A stretch of DNA of 30,214 nucleotides, taken from Bradyrhizobium sp. Its GTDB lineage: Bacteria; Pseudomonadota; Alphaproteobacteria; Rhizobiales; Xanthobacteraceae. Each line of letters opens with the position of its first letter. Position 1 is the first letter of the stretch. The notes beneath the pieces are model-generated. The model saw nothing but the letters and a program-made list of their open reading frames with translations, ran no database searches and was not told the origin of the DNA. The stretch spans positions 1 to 30,214 of the forward strand of contig JAQGKC010000198.1 of the NCBI GenBank assembly GCA_028290305.1, read 5' to 3'. This document shows, piece by piece, positions 1-8,376 of the stretch. Position numbers and translations under genes: made by a program.

Positions 1-9
1 GACTTCGCC

Positions 10-45
10 GCGCGCTTTTGCCGGTGGCCACCGGCCAAAACGCGC
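10..45. repeat. Long imperfect inverted repeat at the left edge
   Basis: The core at 21-34 is a perfect 14-bp palindrome, CCGGTGGCCACCGG. It is flanked by TTTTG on the left and CCAAAA on the right, then by GCGCG/CGCGC, so a stem of about 17 bp with two single-base bulges can form. No T-run follows it, so it is not a classical intrinsic terminator. The gene it might serve lies outside the window. No gene is seen in 1-227. Confidence 0.45.
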
Positions 46-129
46 AGTCGCTTACATCGCACAATTAGCTCAAAGGGCAGATACAAAGGGGCGTTTTTCC
101 AAGCAATCCGGCCGCGATCTATCTCAACG

Positions 130-193
130 CCCCCTCACCCCAACCCTCTAAGAGCGAGCTTCGCTCGTCTCGACCCCGCACGCGGGGAGAGGA
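130..193. repeat. Intergenic palindromic repeat (CCCCGC/GCGGGG type)
   Basis: The stretch contains a C-rich lead (CCCCTCACCCC), a small hairpin GAGCGA/TCGCTC at 152-166, and the palindrome CCCCGC-AC-GCGGGG at 174-187 followed by GAGAGG. The same core recurs at 870-883 and twice in 4870-5000, always between genes. It lies just downstream of the flavin reductase gene (minus strand), so it could end or stabilise that transcript. I recall such elements as multicopy in Bradyrhizobium genomes. Confidence 0.6.
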
Positions 194-227
194 GTATTGA
201 CAGCGTCCGTCGTATCGATTGTGGGCC

Positions 228-788
228 TCACAGCATCTCCGGCTTGAACAGCTTGCGATATCGGCTGGTGTTCTCGCCCGAGATCATGAATTCGCCGTCG
301 CCACGGTAGTGAATCGTTTTGGGATATTTGGGCGAGGTCGCCACATGCGCCTTCACCACTTCAAGGACGAACAGGCTGTATTTCCGGATCAAGCTTGAAT
401 CCACCAGCTTGCATTCGAAGTTCGCGTAGCATTCGTCAATCAGCGGCGCGCGGACATGCGTTCCGGGCTTTGGCGAAAGGCCAAACTCAGCGAACTTGTC
501 GATGTCACGCCCGGAGCTGTTGCCGATCTTCACGGCCTTGGCGGCGAGATCAACGGTCGGAATGTTGATCACGCATTGCTTGCTTTTGCGGATCATTTCG
601 AAACTGTGGTTCGCGGTCCAGATGTAACAGCCGATCAAGGAGGGCTGGAATTCCATGATCATGTGCCAGCCCATGGTCATGATGTTGGTCTCGCCCTTAT
701 ACGCGGAGCTGACGAGGACGATCGGCCCTGGCTCGATGAAGCGGCGGACGTTGGTGACGGGGAAATCCTGCTTGGTATAAGTCGGCAT
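228..788 (-). CDS. Flavin reductase-like domain protein (FMN-binding split barrel)
   Basis: The 186-aa protein has the pattern of flavin reductase / DIM6-NTAB domain proteins. An N-terminal stretch (residues about 18-45) reads PGPIVLVSS...NIMTMGWH, which normally forms the FMN-binding strand. SFEMIRKSKQCVINIP (about 62-77) and a central GLSPKPGTHVRAPLI segment follow. Such proteins bind FMN and either reduce it with NAD(P)H or act on unknown small substrates; the true substrate cannot be read here. The length is normal for a stand-alone domain. The ATG at 788 follows an AGAGGA ribosome binding site. It has no clear operon partner: a palindromic repeat separates it from the peptidase gene upstream. 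The fold is fairly certain, the role is not. Confidence 0.8.
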   Translation of the reverse strand: MPTYTKQDFPVTNVRRFIEPGPIVLVSSAYKGETNIMTMGWHMIMEFQPSLIGCYIWTANHSFEMIRKSKQCVINIPTVDLAAKAVKIGNSSGRDIDKFAEFGLSPKPGTHVRAPLIDECYANFECKLVDSSLIRKYSLFVLEVVKAHVATSPKYPKTIHYRGDGEFMISGENTSRYRKLFKPEML

Positions 789-863
789 GATCCTCTCTCA
801 CTTTGCTACCGTCTGCCAATCGCCTCCACAAATTCGCAAGTGATGGGCGGCGAGCGTCTCTTA

Positions 864-889
864 ACCTCGCCCCGCACGCGGGGAGAGGG
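864..889. repeat. Intergenic palindromic repeat (CCCCGC/GCGGGG type)
   Basis: CCCCGC-AC-GCGGGG lies at 870-883 inside an imperfect CCTCG.../...AGAGG palindrome. It sits between the flavin reductase and S9 peptidase genes, about 30 bp past the peptidase stop codon. The core is identical to the one at 174-187. Confidence 0.6.
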
Positions 890-920
890 AGTATTTGCGG
901 CGGAGGGGCGAGGGAGCAGC

Positions 921-3026
921 TTATGCCTCGCTCTTGTCAGCCAATCCCACTGCCCACAAGGCAAACGCATAGGCGATCGCGACTTCGTCGAGCCGGTTGA
1001 AGCGGCCGGACGCGCCGCCATGGCCGGCGCCCATATTGGTGCGCGACAACACCGGACCGCCGCCGGTCATGGTCGCGCGCAGCCGGGCGATCCATTTCGC
1101 CGGCTCCCAATAGGTGACGCGCGGATCGGTCAGGCCGCCCATTGCGAGTATCGCCGGATAAGCCCTGGCTGCAACGTTGTCGTAGGGCGAATAGGACAGG
1201 ATGGTCTTGAAGTCGGCTTCGCTTTCGATCGGATTTCCCCATTCCGGCCATTCGGGCGGGGTCAGCGGCAAGGTGTCGTCGAGCATGGTGTTAAGCACGT
1301 CGACGAACGGCACTTCGGCGACGATGCCCGCGAACAACTCGCCGGCGCGGTTGGCGACCGCGCCCATCAGCATGCCGCCGGCGCTGCCGCCATGGCCGAC
1401 GATGCGCCTGGCGCTGGTGTATTTCGCGTCGATCAGGGCGCGCGCCGACGCCGCAAAATCATCAAAGCTGTTGGTCTTCTTCTCGCGCTTGCCGTCGAGA
1501 TACCAGCCCCAGCCTTTGTCGCTGCCCCCTCTAATATGCGCGATGGCATAGACAAAACCGCGGTCGACCAGCGATAGCCGGTTGGCCGAGAACGACGCCG
1601 GCATCGCCATGCCGTAGGAGCCGTAGCCATAAAGCAATAGCGGCGCGCGGCCGTCGCGCTTGAGATCGCGGCGATGCAGGATCGACACCGGTACCTCCGC
1701 GCCGTCATGGGATTTCGCCACGATGCGGGTGGTGACGTAATCGGCCGGGTTGTGGCCGGAGGGAATTTCCTGGCGCTTGCGTAAAGTTCGCGCCCGGCTC
1801 GCCATGTCGTAGTCATAGACTTCCGACGGCGTCGTCATCGACGAATATGAAAAGCGCAGATTCGTCGTATCGAATTCATAGCCGCCCATGGTGTCCAGCG
1901 AATACGCCGCCTCGTCGAAGGCGATGGCGTGCTCGTCGGCCGTCTCGAGATCGCGAATGATGATGGCGGGCAGGGCATTGGCGCGCTCCAGCCGCACCAG
2001 ATGGCCGGCGTAGAGCTCGATATCGATGATGTAGACGCCTTCGCGATACGGGATCAGGTCGCGCCAATTGGCGCGCTCGGGCGATTGAAGCGGCGCGGTG
2101 ACGATCTTGAAGTCGATGGCCCCGTCGGCATTGGTGAGAATGAACAGCTCGTCGCCACGGTCCGCGATCGAATATTGCACGCCGGGTTCGCGTGCCGCGA
2201 CGAGGCGCGGCGGCGCATCGATGTCGGCAAGATCGATCAGCCGCTGTTCGGAGGTTTCATGGTCGCCGCCGGCGATCACGCCAAAACGGCCGCTGGCGCT
2301 TTCATGGATATGGGTGAACCAGCCGGGATCCTGCTCCTCATAGACGAGAACATCGTCCGCCTGCGGCGTGCCCAGGAGGTGGCGCCACACCTGCATCGGG
2401 CGGTGATTGTCATCGAGCTTGACGTAGAAGAACGCACTCGAATCCGCGCTCCACACCACGGCGCCGTCGGTTTCCTCGACGAGGTCGTCACGATCCGCGC
2501 CATCGGCCCAGTCGCGCACCCGGATCGAGAAATATTCCGAACCCTTGATGTCCGCGCTCCAGGCTTCGAGCCTGTGATCCGGCGAATGCCGCGCGCCGCC
2601 GAACTTGAAATATTCGTGGGTAGCCGCGAGTTGGTCGCCGTCAAGGATGAATTCGGCTTTTCCGCCGTCGCGCGGCGAGCGGCCGAACATCTCGTGCTGA
2701 CCGCCCTCGCGGAATTTGCGCATATAGGCATAGGGACCATCCGGCGCGGGCACGCTGGAATCGTCTTCCTTGATCCGCCCGCGCATTTCCGCAACCAGCG
2801 TCTTTTGCAAGCCAGCGGTATGGCCGAGCAGGCTTTCGGTGTAGGCGTTTTCCGCCTCGAGATATCCGCGGATATCGGCGTTCAGAACCGACGGGTCGCG
2901 CAGCACTTCCTGCCAGTTCTCGTCCTTCAGCCAGGCGTAATCGTCGACGACGGTGATGCCGTGGGTGGTGAATGAATGCGGCCGGCGCGGTGCGACCGGC
3001 GCCGGCTGTGAAGTCTTTGTTTTCAT
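921..3026 (-). CDS. ptrB: S9 family peptidase, oligopeptidase B type (protease II)
   Basis: The 701-aa protein is a cytoplasmic serine peptidase of the prolyl oligopeptidase family. An N-terminal beta-propeller (about residues 70-400) restricts access to peptides, and an alpha/beta-hydrolase domain fills the C-terminal third. The catalytic triad is visible: Ser548 in GHGGSAGGM, Asp634 in GGLTDPRV and His669 in GAGHGG. Length and triad spacing match oligopeptidase B, which cuts short peptides after basic residues. The ATG at 3026 gives the usual N-terminus but has only a distant SD. A GTG at 3038, four codons upstream in frame, has GAGG 5 nt ahead and may be the true start. Longer in-frame extensions are not family-like. 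The gene follows the ABC permease gene by about 70 bp on the same strand, so read-through is possible. No defect is seen. Confidence 0.9.
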   Translation of the reverse strand: MKTKTSQPAPVAPRRPHSFTTHGITVVDDYAWLKDENWQEVLRDPSVLNADIRGYLEAENAYTESLLGHTAGLQKTLVAEMRGRIKEDDSSVPAPDGPYAYMRKFREGGQHEMFGRSPRDGGKAEFILDGDQLAATHEYFKFGGARHSPDHRLEAWSADIKGSEYFSIRVRDWADGADRDDLVEETDGAVVWSADSSAFFYVKLDDNHRPMQVWRHLLGTPQADDVLVYEEQDPGWFTHIHESASGRFGVIAGGDHETSEQRLIDLADIDAPPRLVAAREPGVQYSIADRGDELFILTNADGAIDFKIVTAPLQSPERANWRDLIPYREGVYIIDIELYAGHLVRLERANALPAIIIRDLETADEHAIAFDEAAYSLDTMGGYEFDTTNLRFSYSSMTTPSEVYDYDMASRARTLRKRQEIPSGHNPADYVTTRIVAKSHDGAEVPVSILHRRDLKRDGRAPLLLYGYGSYGMAMPASFSANRLSLVDRGFVYAIAHIRGGSDKGWGWYLDGKREKKTNSFDDFAASARALIDAKYTSARRIVGHGGSAGGMLMGAVANRAGELFAGIVAEVPFVDVLNTMLDDTLPLTPPEWPEWGNPIESEADFKTILSYSPYDNVAARAYPAILAMGGLTDPRVTYWEPAKWIARLRATMTGGGPVLSRTNMGAGHGGASGRFNRLDEVAIAYAFALWAVGLADKSEA

Positions 3027-3099
3027 CGGTTGTGTCACTCGGTCCTCGTTCGGATGCCGCCCACCCGTTTCGACGATATAGGTGCTGATTGCAGCAGAA

Positions 3100-4821
3100 C
3101 TAGCCGTTTCGCAGGCGTGCGCCGGCATTGGCGCCGAACACCGGGATCCGGTTGACGGCAAACACCACCGCGAAGGTAATGACCAGCATCGAGATGCCCA
3201 GCACGGAAATCGCGGCGAGATCGCCGCTTTCGTTGAGGTCGTAAATCAGCACTGACAGCACCTTGGTCTGTGACGTGAACAGCACGATCGCCGCGGAAAG
3301 CTCGCGCATCACGCCGATAAAGATGAAACACCAGGTCGCGATCACGCCGGTGCGCAGCAGAGGTGCGGTGATCTGGCGTAGCGACTGCAGCCGCGTCGCG
3401 CCGAGAATGCGGCTGGCGTCCTCGAGCTCGGGGTGGATCGTGGCGAAGGCCGCCTGCAATTGCTGATAGGCCGACGGCAGGTTGATGGTCAGGAACGCGA
3501 TCAGCAGGATCCACAGCGTGCCATACAATACGAATGGCGGCCTAGTGTAGCTCAGGAACAGGCCGACACCGAGCACGATGCCGGGAACGGCGACCGGCGC
3601 GGTAGCAAGAAAGCCAAGGATGCGCGAGCCAGCGATCACGCGGCGCGTCGTGACATAGGCGATGACGAGCGCGAGAATGGTGCCGATGGTCGCGGTCGCG
3701 GTGCCGAGGATCACCGTGTTCTTGAGCGCGAGCTGCGTCGAGGACAATTCGGTGAACACGAACACGATGTTATGCAGCGTAAACGTCGACGGCGTCACCA
3801 GCGTGGTCGCATTGGGCGAGAACGCGGCATTGAGCAAAGCCAGATAGGGCAGGAATACCGGATTGAGCAGCATCACCAGGCAGAACGCCAGTGCGGCCCA
3901 GCGCCACTTCTTCATTTCGACGCGGCGCGGCGCGCCATATTTGCCGCCGACCACGGAGTAGCCGCGGCGTCCCAGGATGAATTTCTGCGCCTGCAGCAGC
4001 AGGATGGTCAGCAGCAATAGCGGTACCGCGGCGGCAGCGGCCAGTTCGAGCTTCGGCGGATACTGGAACAGGCTCCAGATTTTCGTGGTCATGGTGTGGA
4101 AGCCGGCGGGCAGCGCCAAAATCGCGGGCGAGCCGAACAGGGTCATCGCCTGCAGAAAGGCGATCATGGCACCGGCGACGAGGGCCGGGAGCGCAAGCGG
4201 GATCGTGATCCGCCGCGCTGTGGTCCACGCCTTGCCGCCAAGGATTGCGGAAGCATCCTCGAGTTCGCCGGGCATGGTGTCGAGTGCGTTAGCCACGAGA
4301 ACGAACACGAAGGGAAACGTGTAGCAGGAAATCACGAAAATGATTCCGGTCAGCGAATAGATGTTGAACAGATGCTCGTCTGACCCCGCGCCCGTGACGA
4401 ACCGAAACAACTGGTTGAGCAATCCGCTGTTGGGCGCTGCCAGCAATTCCCAGGCGACGGCGCCGAGAAACGGCGGCGTCACGAACGAGGCCGTCACCAG
4501 CGCGCGGATGAACTGCCGACCCGGCATATCGGTGCGCGACACCAGCCATCCCATGGGTGCGGCGACGGCGCAGCAGATCGCGGCGGAGGTGGTTGCGATG
4601 ATCGCGGTGGTCAGCAGCGGATCCAGGAAATCGGGATCGGTGAACAGCGTGATGAAGTTCTGTAGGGTGATATGATTGGCTTTGTCGGTGACGCTGTAGA
4701 CCGCAAGCCAGGACAGCGGCAGCACGATCAACGCGACCAGGCACGCCGCAAACAGCCACAGCACCGGCTTGGTCCAGTCGATTTTGGCTTTGGGGCTACT
4801 GATGCTGCCGGTGATGGTCAT
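3100..4821 (-). CDS. ABC transporter permease, fused double MetI domain (FbpB/PhnU-like)
   Basis: The 573-aa inner-membrane protein has about 12 predicted membrane segments in two similar halves. Each half carries the EAA loop that contacts the ATPase: EDASAILGGKAWTTARRI in the first and EDASRILGATRLQSLRQI in the second. This fused two-permease layout is typical of ferric-iron (FbpB/SfuB) and related importers. The start at ATG 4821 is preferred because in-frame sequence further upstream runs into the palindromic repeat and gives a spurious PTLSPRAGRG peptide. It is the last gene of the uptake operon, 213 bp beyond the second binding-protein gene, the gap being filled by two palindromic units. 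With the upstream ATPase and binding proteins it makes a complete importer. The substrate cannot be deduced from the permease. Confidence 0.9.
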   Translation of the reverse strand: MTITGSISSPKAKIDWTKPVLWLFAACLVALIVLPLSWLAVYSVTDKANHITLQNFITLFTDPDFLDPLLTTAIIATTSAAICCAVAAPMGWLVSRTDMPGRQFIRALVTASFVTPPFLGAVAWELLAAPNSGLLNQLFRFVTGAGSDEHLFNIYSLTGIIFVISCYTFPFVFVLVANALDTMPGELEDASAILGGKAWTTARRITIPLALPALVAGAMIAFLQAMTLFGSPAILALPAGFHTMTTKIWSLFQYPPKLELAAAAAVPLLLLTILLLQAQKFILGRRGYSVVGGKYGAPRRVEMKKWRWAALAFCLVMLLNPVFLPYLALLNAAFSPNATTLVTPSTFTLHNIVFVFTELSSTQLALKNTVILGTATATIGTILALVIAYVTTRRVIAGSRILGFLATAPVAVPGIVLGVGLFLSYTRPPFVLYGTLWILLIAFLTINLPSAYQQLQAAFATIHPELEDASRILGATRLQSLRQITAPLLRTGVIATWCFIFIGVMRELSAAIVLFTSQTKVLSVLIYDLNESGDLAAISVLGISMLVITFAVVFAVNRIPVFGANAGARLRNG

Positions 4822-4869
4822 GTTGTTTTCAATCTCGATTGCCGGCGTTGCGAAATTCGCTACGTAACT

Positions 4870-5000
4870 CCCTCTCCCCGCGCGCGGGGAGAGGGTTGGG
4901 GAGAGGGGGCGTTTCAACAAGCTCGGGCAAGGAGAGAGGCCCCCTCACCCGGCCCGCCCTGATCGGGCGCGCCGACCTCTCCCCGCGCGCGGGGCGAGGT
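4870..5000. repeat. Double palindromic repeat between binding-protein and permease genes
   Basis: Two units are present. The first (4870-4895) is a perfect 26-bp palindrome with 13-bp arms, CCCTCTCCCCGCG and its complement. The second (4975-5000) has the same core with one mismatch. A C-rich linker with GCCCGCCCTGATCGGGCG lies between them. The position inside an operon suggests a role in mRNA processing, stability or differential expression of the abundant binding proteins over the permease. That role is inferred from how such intra-operon repeats act elsewhere. Confidence 0.7.
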
Positions 5001-5033
5001 GAAAAAGCCATGGCGCGAGAATATCTCCACGCA

Positions 5034-6095
5034 TCAAACCCGAAACAGTTTGGCGTAACGCGTCTTGATCTCTTCAGTCATCTGCTCGACGCCGGCAGGA
5101 TCCTCCTTCATCAGCTTGATGTCGGAAATCTTCCGGCGTCCCGCTTTCGCCTGCACCTGGGCGTGAACCGAATACTGCGCGGTGAAGTCGATGAAGAACT
5201 GCTGGGTTTCTCGCGTATGCAGCCACGCCTGGAACAGCCGTGCGGCATTGGGATGCGGCGCGGTCACGAATACCCCGGTCGGCCCTGAAATCGTCGGAGC
5301 TCCTTCGGTCGGATATACCGGCTCGACCGGCTGGCCGGCTTCCTTCAACAGCACGATGCCATATTCGTTGCCGTCGGCCATCACGGCGCGTTCGCCGAGC
5401 GAAAGCTTCTTCGGTGGATCGGTCGATGACTGCACCTGCATGACGCGCTGCTTCGACAGTTTTTCCATGTAGTCCCAGCCGAGCTCGCGGACCATCTGGA
5501 ACGTCGCGGTCATGATGGTGCCGCTATAGGCCGGATGGCCCTTGACGATCTTGCCGGCCCATTTCGGATCGAGCAGATCCGCAAAACTTTTCGGCGCGCC
5601 CTCGGGCTTCACCAGATTGGTATTGTAGGCGATCGACGACAGCCAGATTCGCGTGGTGGCGAACATCCCGTCGGGGTCGCGGTATTCGGGGAGAAAATGC
5701 TGCGCGATGTCCTCGGTGACGAACGGCGCCAGCCAGCCGTTCTTCTTCCACGTAATGAAGTGCGATGCATCGGAGCTGTTGACCACATCCGCGGCGCGGA
5801 TGCCGCTGGCGGATTCCTGATCGAGCCGCTGAAACAGCCGTTCGGAGCCGGAGCGTTCGATCTGCACTTCAATGCCCGGATATTTCGCCTCGAAGGCCTT
5901 GCCCAGTTTCTCGCCCACGGGAAGGTCCATGGACGAATACAGGATCACTTTTGCCTCTTTGCGCGCGGCTTCGACTAACGCCGGCGTGATCGCCACCGGC
6001 TCCGGCGCCGCCGCCTTGAGAGGTGCCGCGAATGCAGTCAGCCCAAGGGCTGCCGAGCCCTTGACGAGGTCGCGCCGGGTTAAGATCTTTCGCAT
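5034..6095 (-). CDS. ABC transporter substrate-binding protein, family 1 (second of two tandem copies)
   Basis: The 353-aa periplasmic protein begins with a twin-arginine type signal (TRRDLVKGSAALG followed by AAPLKAAA). The mature part resembles the FbpA/AfuA-like extracellular solute-binding fold, with ILYSSMD near the start and SFADLLDPKWAGKIV in the middle. It is a paralogue of the protein encoded directly upstream, roughly 60% identical by eye. The Tyr-Tyr iron ligand pair of classical ferric-binding proteins is not evident, so iron is not assured; polyamines, phosphonates or organic acids remain possible. ATG 6095 follows AGGGAAG. A longer TTG start at 6116 is possible, but it would place the Tat motif deeper. 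The upstream copy ends 31 bp before this start, so the two are surely co-transcribed. Confidence 0.85.
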   Translation of the reverse strand: MRKILTRRDLVKGSAALGLTAFAAPLKAAAPEPVAITPALVEAARKEAKVILYSSMDLPVGEKLGKAFEAKYPGIEVQIERSGSERLFQRLDQESASGIRAADVVNSSDASHFITWKKNGWLAPFVTEDIAQHFLPEYRDPDGMFATTRIWLSSIAYNTNLVKPEGAPKSFADLLDPKWAGKIVKGHPAYSGTIMTATFQMVRELGWDYMEKLSKQRVMQVQSSTDPPKKLSLGERAVMADGNEYGIVLLKEAGQPVEPVYPTEGAPTISGPTGVFVTAPHPNAARLFQAWLHTRETQQFFIDFTAQYSVHAQVQAKAGRRKISDIKLMKEDPAGVEQMTEEIKTRYAKLFRV

Positions 6096-6125
6096 CGCGT
6101 CGGCTTCCCTGTGCAAATTGTCGCG

Positions 6126-7193
6126 TCAGACGTGAAAGATTTTTTGATAACGCGCCTTGATCTCTTCGCTCTGCTTCTCGGCGCTTTCGGCGTCTTCCTT
6201 CATCAGCTTGATGTCGGAAAGCGGCTTGCGGCCGGGATGCTCCTTGACCTGCGCATGCAGCGAACGTAATCCGCCGACTTCGATGATGATTTGCTGCGCT
6301 TCCGGCGTGAAGCAATAGTTCTGGAACAGTTTTGCCGCATTGGGATTCGGCGCCGCCTTGAAGATGCCGTTCGGCCCAATGATGAAAGGCGTGCCCTCGG
6401 TCGGGTAGATTGCCTCGACCGGCTGACCTGATTCCTTGAGCAGGAAGATGTTGTATTCGGTGCCGTCGGCCATCACGGCGCGCTCGCCGAGCGAGAGCTT
6501 CTTCGGCGGATCGGTCGCCGATTGAACCTGCATGATGTTCTGTTTGGCGAGATTTTCGTAGAAATCCCAGCCGATGTCGCGGACCATTTCGAACGTTGCG
6601 GTCAGGATGGTTCCGCTGTAACCGGGATGCGCCTTGACGATCTTGCCCTTCCATTTGGGATCGAGCAGATCCTTGAAACTCGTTGGCGCGTCCTCCGCCT
6701 TCACCAGTTTGGTGTTGTAGGCCACTGGGCTCAGCGTGGCGCGGAAGCCGGCATAGGTGCCGTCGGCATCCCGGTGCTCGGGCTTGTAATGTTTTGCGAC
6801 ATCCTCCGGCACATAAGGCAGCAGCATGCCCTGTCTTTTCCACGTCAGCAGATGCGAGGCGTCCGATGAGTTCGCGACGTCGACGGCGTGGACGTTGCTG
6901 GCATATTCCTGGCCGATGCGCTGAAACACCCGCTCGGCGCCGGTGCGCTCGACACGCACGTCGATGCCACCAAACTTCTCCTTGAACGCGCCCGAGATCT
7001 TTTCCGCGACTGAAAGATCGATCGCGGTGTACCAGACTACCTTGCCTTCTTTTTTCGCGGCTTCGATCAATTGCGGCGTGATCGCCTCCGCCGGTGGCGC
7101 TTCGGCGCGCGCGGGAGACGCGAACACCGTTCCAAGCGCGAGCGCGGTCGAACCCTTCAGAACGTCGCGTCTTGAAAGATTTCGTCTTTTCAT
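6126..7193 (-). CDS. ABC transporter substrate-binding protein, family 1 (first of two tandem copies)
   Basis: The 355-aa exported binding protein starts with a Tat-type leader (SRRDVLKGSTALALG...SPARAEA). It shares long blocks with the copy downstream, for example TDPPKKLSLGERAVMADG, SGTI.TATF.MVR and the C-terminal SDIKLMKED. The two differ around the likely ligand cleft, for instance IIIEVGGLRSLHAQ here against FIDFTAQYSVHAQ, so the pair may have different ligands or affinities. ATG 7193 has a strong ribosome binding site (GGAGG, 5-nt spacing). It lies 23 bp downstream of the ATPase gene in the same operon. Solute class is uncertain for the same reasons as its partner. Confidence 0.87.
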   Translation of the reverse strand: MKRRNLSRRDVLKGSTALALGTVFASPARAEAPPAEAITPQLIEAAKKEGKVVWYTAIDLSVAEKISGAFKEKFGGIDVRVERTGAERVFQRIGQEYASNVHAVDVANSSDASHLLTWKRQGMLLPYVPEDVAKHYKPEHRDADGTYAGFRATLSPVAYNTKLVKAEDAPTSFKDLLDPKWKGKIVKAHPGYSGTILTATFEMVRDIGWDFYENLAKQNIMQVQSATDPPKKLSLGERAVMADGTEYNIFLLKESGQPVEAIYPTEGTPFIIGPNGIFKAAPNPNAAKLFQNYCFTPEAQQIIIEVGGLRSLHAQVKEHPGRKPLSDIKLMKEDAESAEKQSEEIKARYQKIFHV

Positions 7194-7216
7194 GGCGTCC
7201 TCCTGCGGGCTTTTTG

Positions 7217-8278
7217 TTATCGGCTGAGTGCGCGGCAGCGCTCGGGCGGCAGCGTGAGCCAGACCTCGGTGCCCCTGACAACGGCGTTTTCGGTTGATGT
7301 CACGATGCGCAATGTCGTGCCATCGGATGTTTCGACCATGTAGTCCCGGCTCGCGCCGAGAAAAACCTGGCGCGTCACGGTGGCCTTGACCACGTTTTGG
7401 GACGATGGCGGCGCCTGGGTCGAAAGCTGAATGTCGTGCTGCCGAATGGCAACAGCCGCATTTTGACCGGCGCTGAGCTTGCTACCGACGACCTGCAGGG
7501 TCGCTCCGCAGAAAGAGACATGGGCGTCGTCGTGCGCGATGCCCTTGATCACGTTGCTTGCACCGATGAATCGCGCGACGAATTCCGATTGCGGCCGCGC
7601 ATAGATCTCCTCGGGCGTGCCGAGCTGGTCGATTTTTCCGGCATTCATCACCGCGATCAGGTCGGCCGTCGTCATCGCTTCGGACTGGTCGTGGGTGACG
7701 TAAACCGTCGTATAGCGGTATTCATCGTGCAGCCGGCGGATTTCAAAGCGCATCTCTTCGCGCAAGTTGGCGTCGAGATTGGACAAGGGTTCGTCAAGCA
7801 GCAGGGTTTCCGGCTCGACGATCAGCGCGCGTGCCAGCGCGACGCGCTGTTGCTGTCCGCCCGATAGCTCACCGGGATAACGCTGCGCGAGAATCTCGAG
7901 CTTGGTGGTTTCAAGGATGGCTTTGAGTTTTTTCGCAATGGTCTCGCGATCGATTTTCCGCAACCGCAGCCCGTAGACGATATTTTCCGCGACCGTCATA
8001 TGCGGCCATAGCGCGTAGCTCTGGAAGATCATCGACATCTTGCGCTGCTCGGGCGGCAAGGTTCGAGCCTTGGAGGACACCAGGCGATCGCCGACATGGA
8101 TTTCGCCCTCCGAGGGCTCCAGGAATCCGGCGATCAGCCGCAGCGTCGTGGTCTTGCCGCAGCCCGAAGGGCCTAACAGGCAGACAAGCTGCCCATGGTC
8201 GATCCGCAGCGAGACATTATCGACCACCGCAAGCGATCCGAATCGCTTGGTGAGGTCGCTCAATTCAACGGACGCCAA
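7217..8278 (-). CDS. ABC transporter ATPase, FbpC/PotA-type with TOBE domain; TTG start
   Basis: The 353-aa protein powers the importer encoded downstream. Walker A GPSGCGKTT is at about residues 36-44, the Q-loop IFQSYALWPHMTV is near 84, the signature LSGGQQQRVALARAL starts at 138, Walker B LLLDEPLSNLDA is at 159-170 and the switch His is in YVTHDQSEA (about 196). The C-terminal 100 residues form the TOBE-like regulatory domain usual in this subfamily. The start must be TTG 8278 or later, since an in-frame TGA lies directly upstream; GGGAG sits 8 nt before the TTG. An ATG-TGA start-stop lies between them, an unusual arrangement that could temper initiation. It is the first gene of the operon; the 98-bp upstream gap must hold the promoter. 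A CTTAT...ATAAG pair at 8314-8339 is the only symmetry seen there. Confidence 0.92.
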   Translation of the reverse strand: MASVELSDLTKRFGSLAVVDNVSLRIDHGQLVCLLGPSGCGKTTTLRLIAGFLEPSEGEIHVGDRLVSSKARTLPPEQRKMSMIFQSYALWPHMTVAENIVYGLRLRKIDRETIAKKLKAILETTKLEILAQRYPGELSGGQQQRVALARALIVEPETLLLDEPLSNLDANLREEMRFEIRRLHDEYRYTTVYVTHDQSEAMTTADLIAVMNAGKIDQLGTPEEIYARPQSEFVARFIGASNVIKGIAHDDAHVSFCGATLQVVGSKLSAGQNAAVAIRQHDIQLSTQAPPSSQNVVKATVTRQVFLGASRDYMVETSDGTTLRIVTSTENAVVRGTEVWLTLPPERCRALSR

Positions 8279-8376
8279 TCACATCACTCCCTAAATAGCG
8301 CCGTTGTCGGCCTCTTATTTATCGTCAGATCAATATAAGCACGAACCAAGGGGTGCCGGAAAGGCTCAGGCCGCCC

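Noticed and set aside
4822..4920. N-terminal extension of the ABC permease with PTLSPRAGRG
   Set aside because: This peptide is the translation of the intergenic palindromic repeat, not part of the permease.
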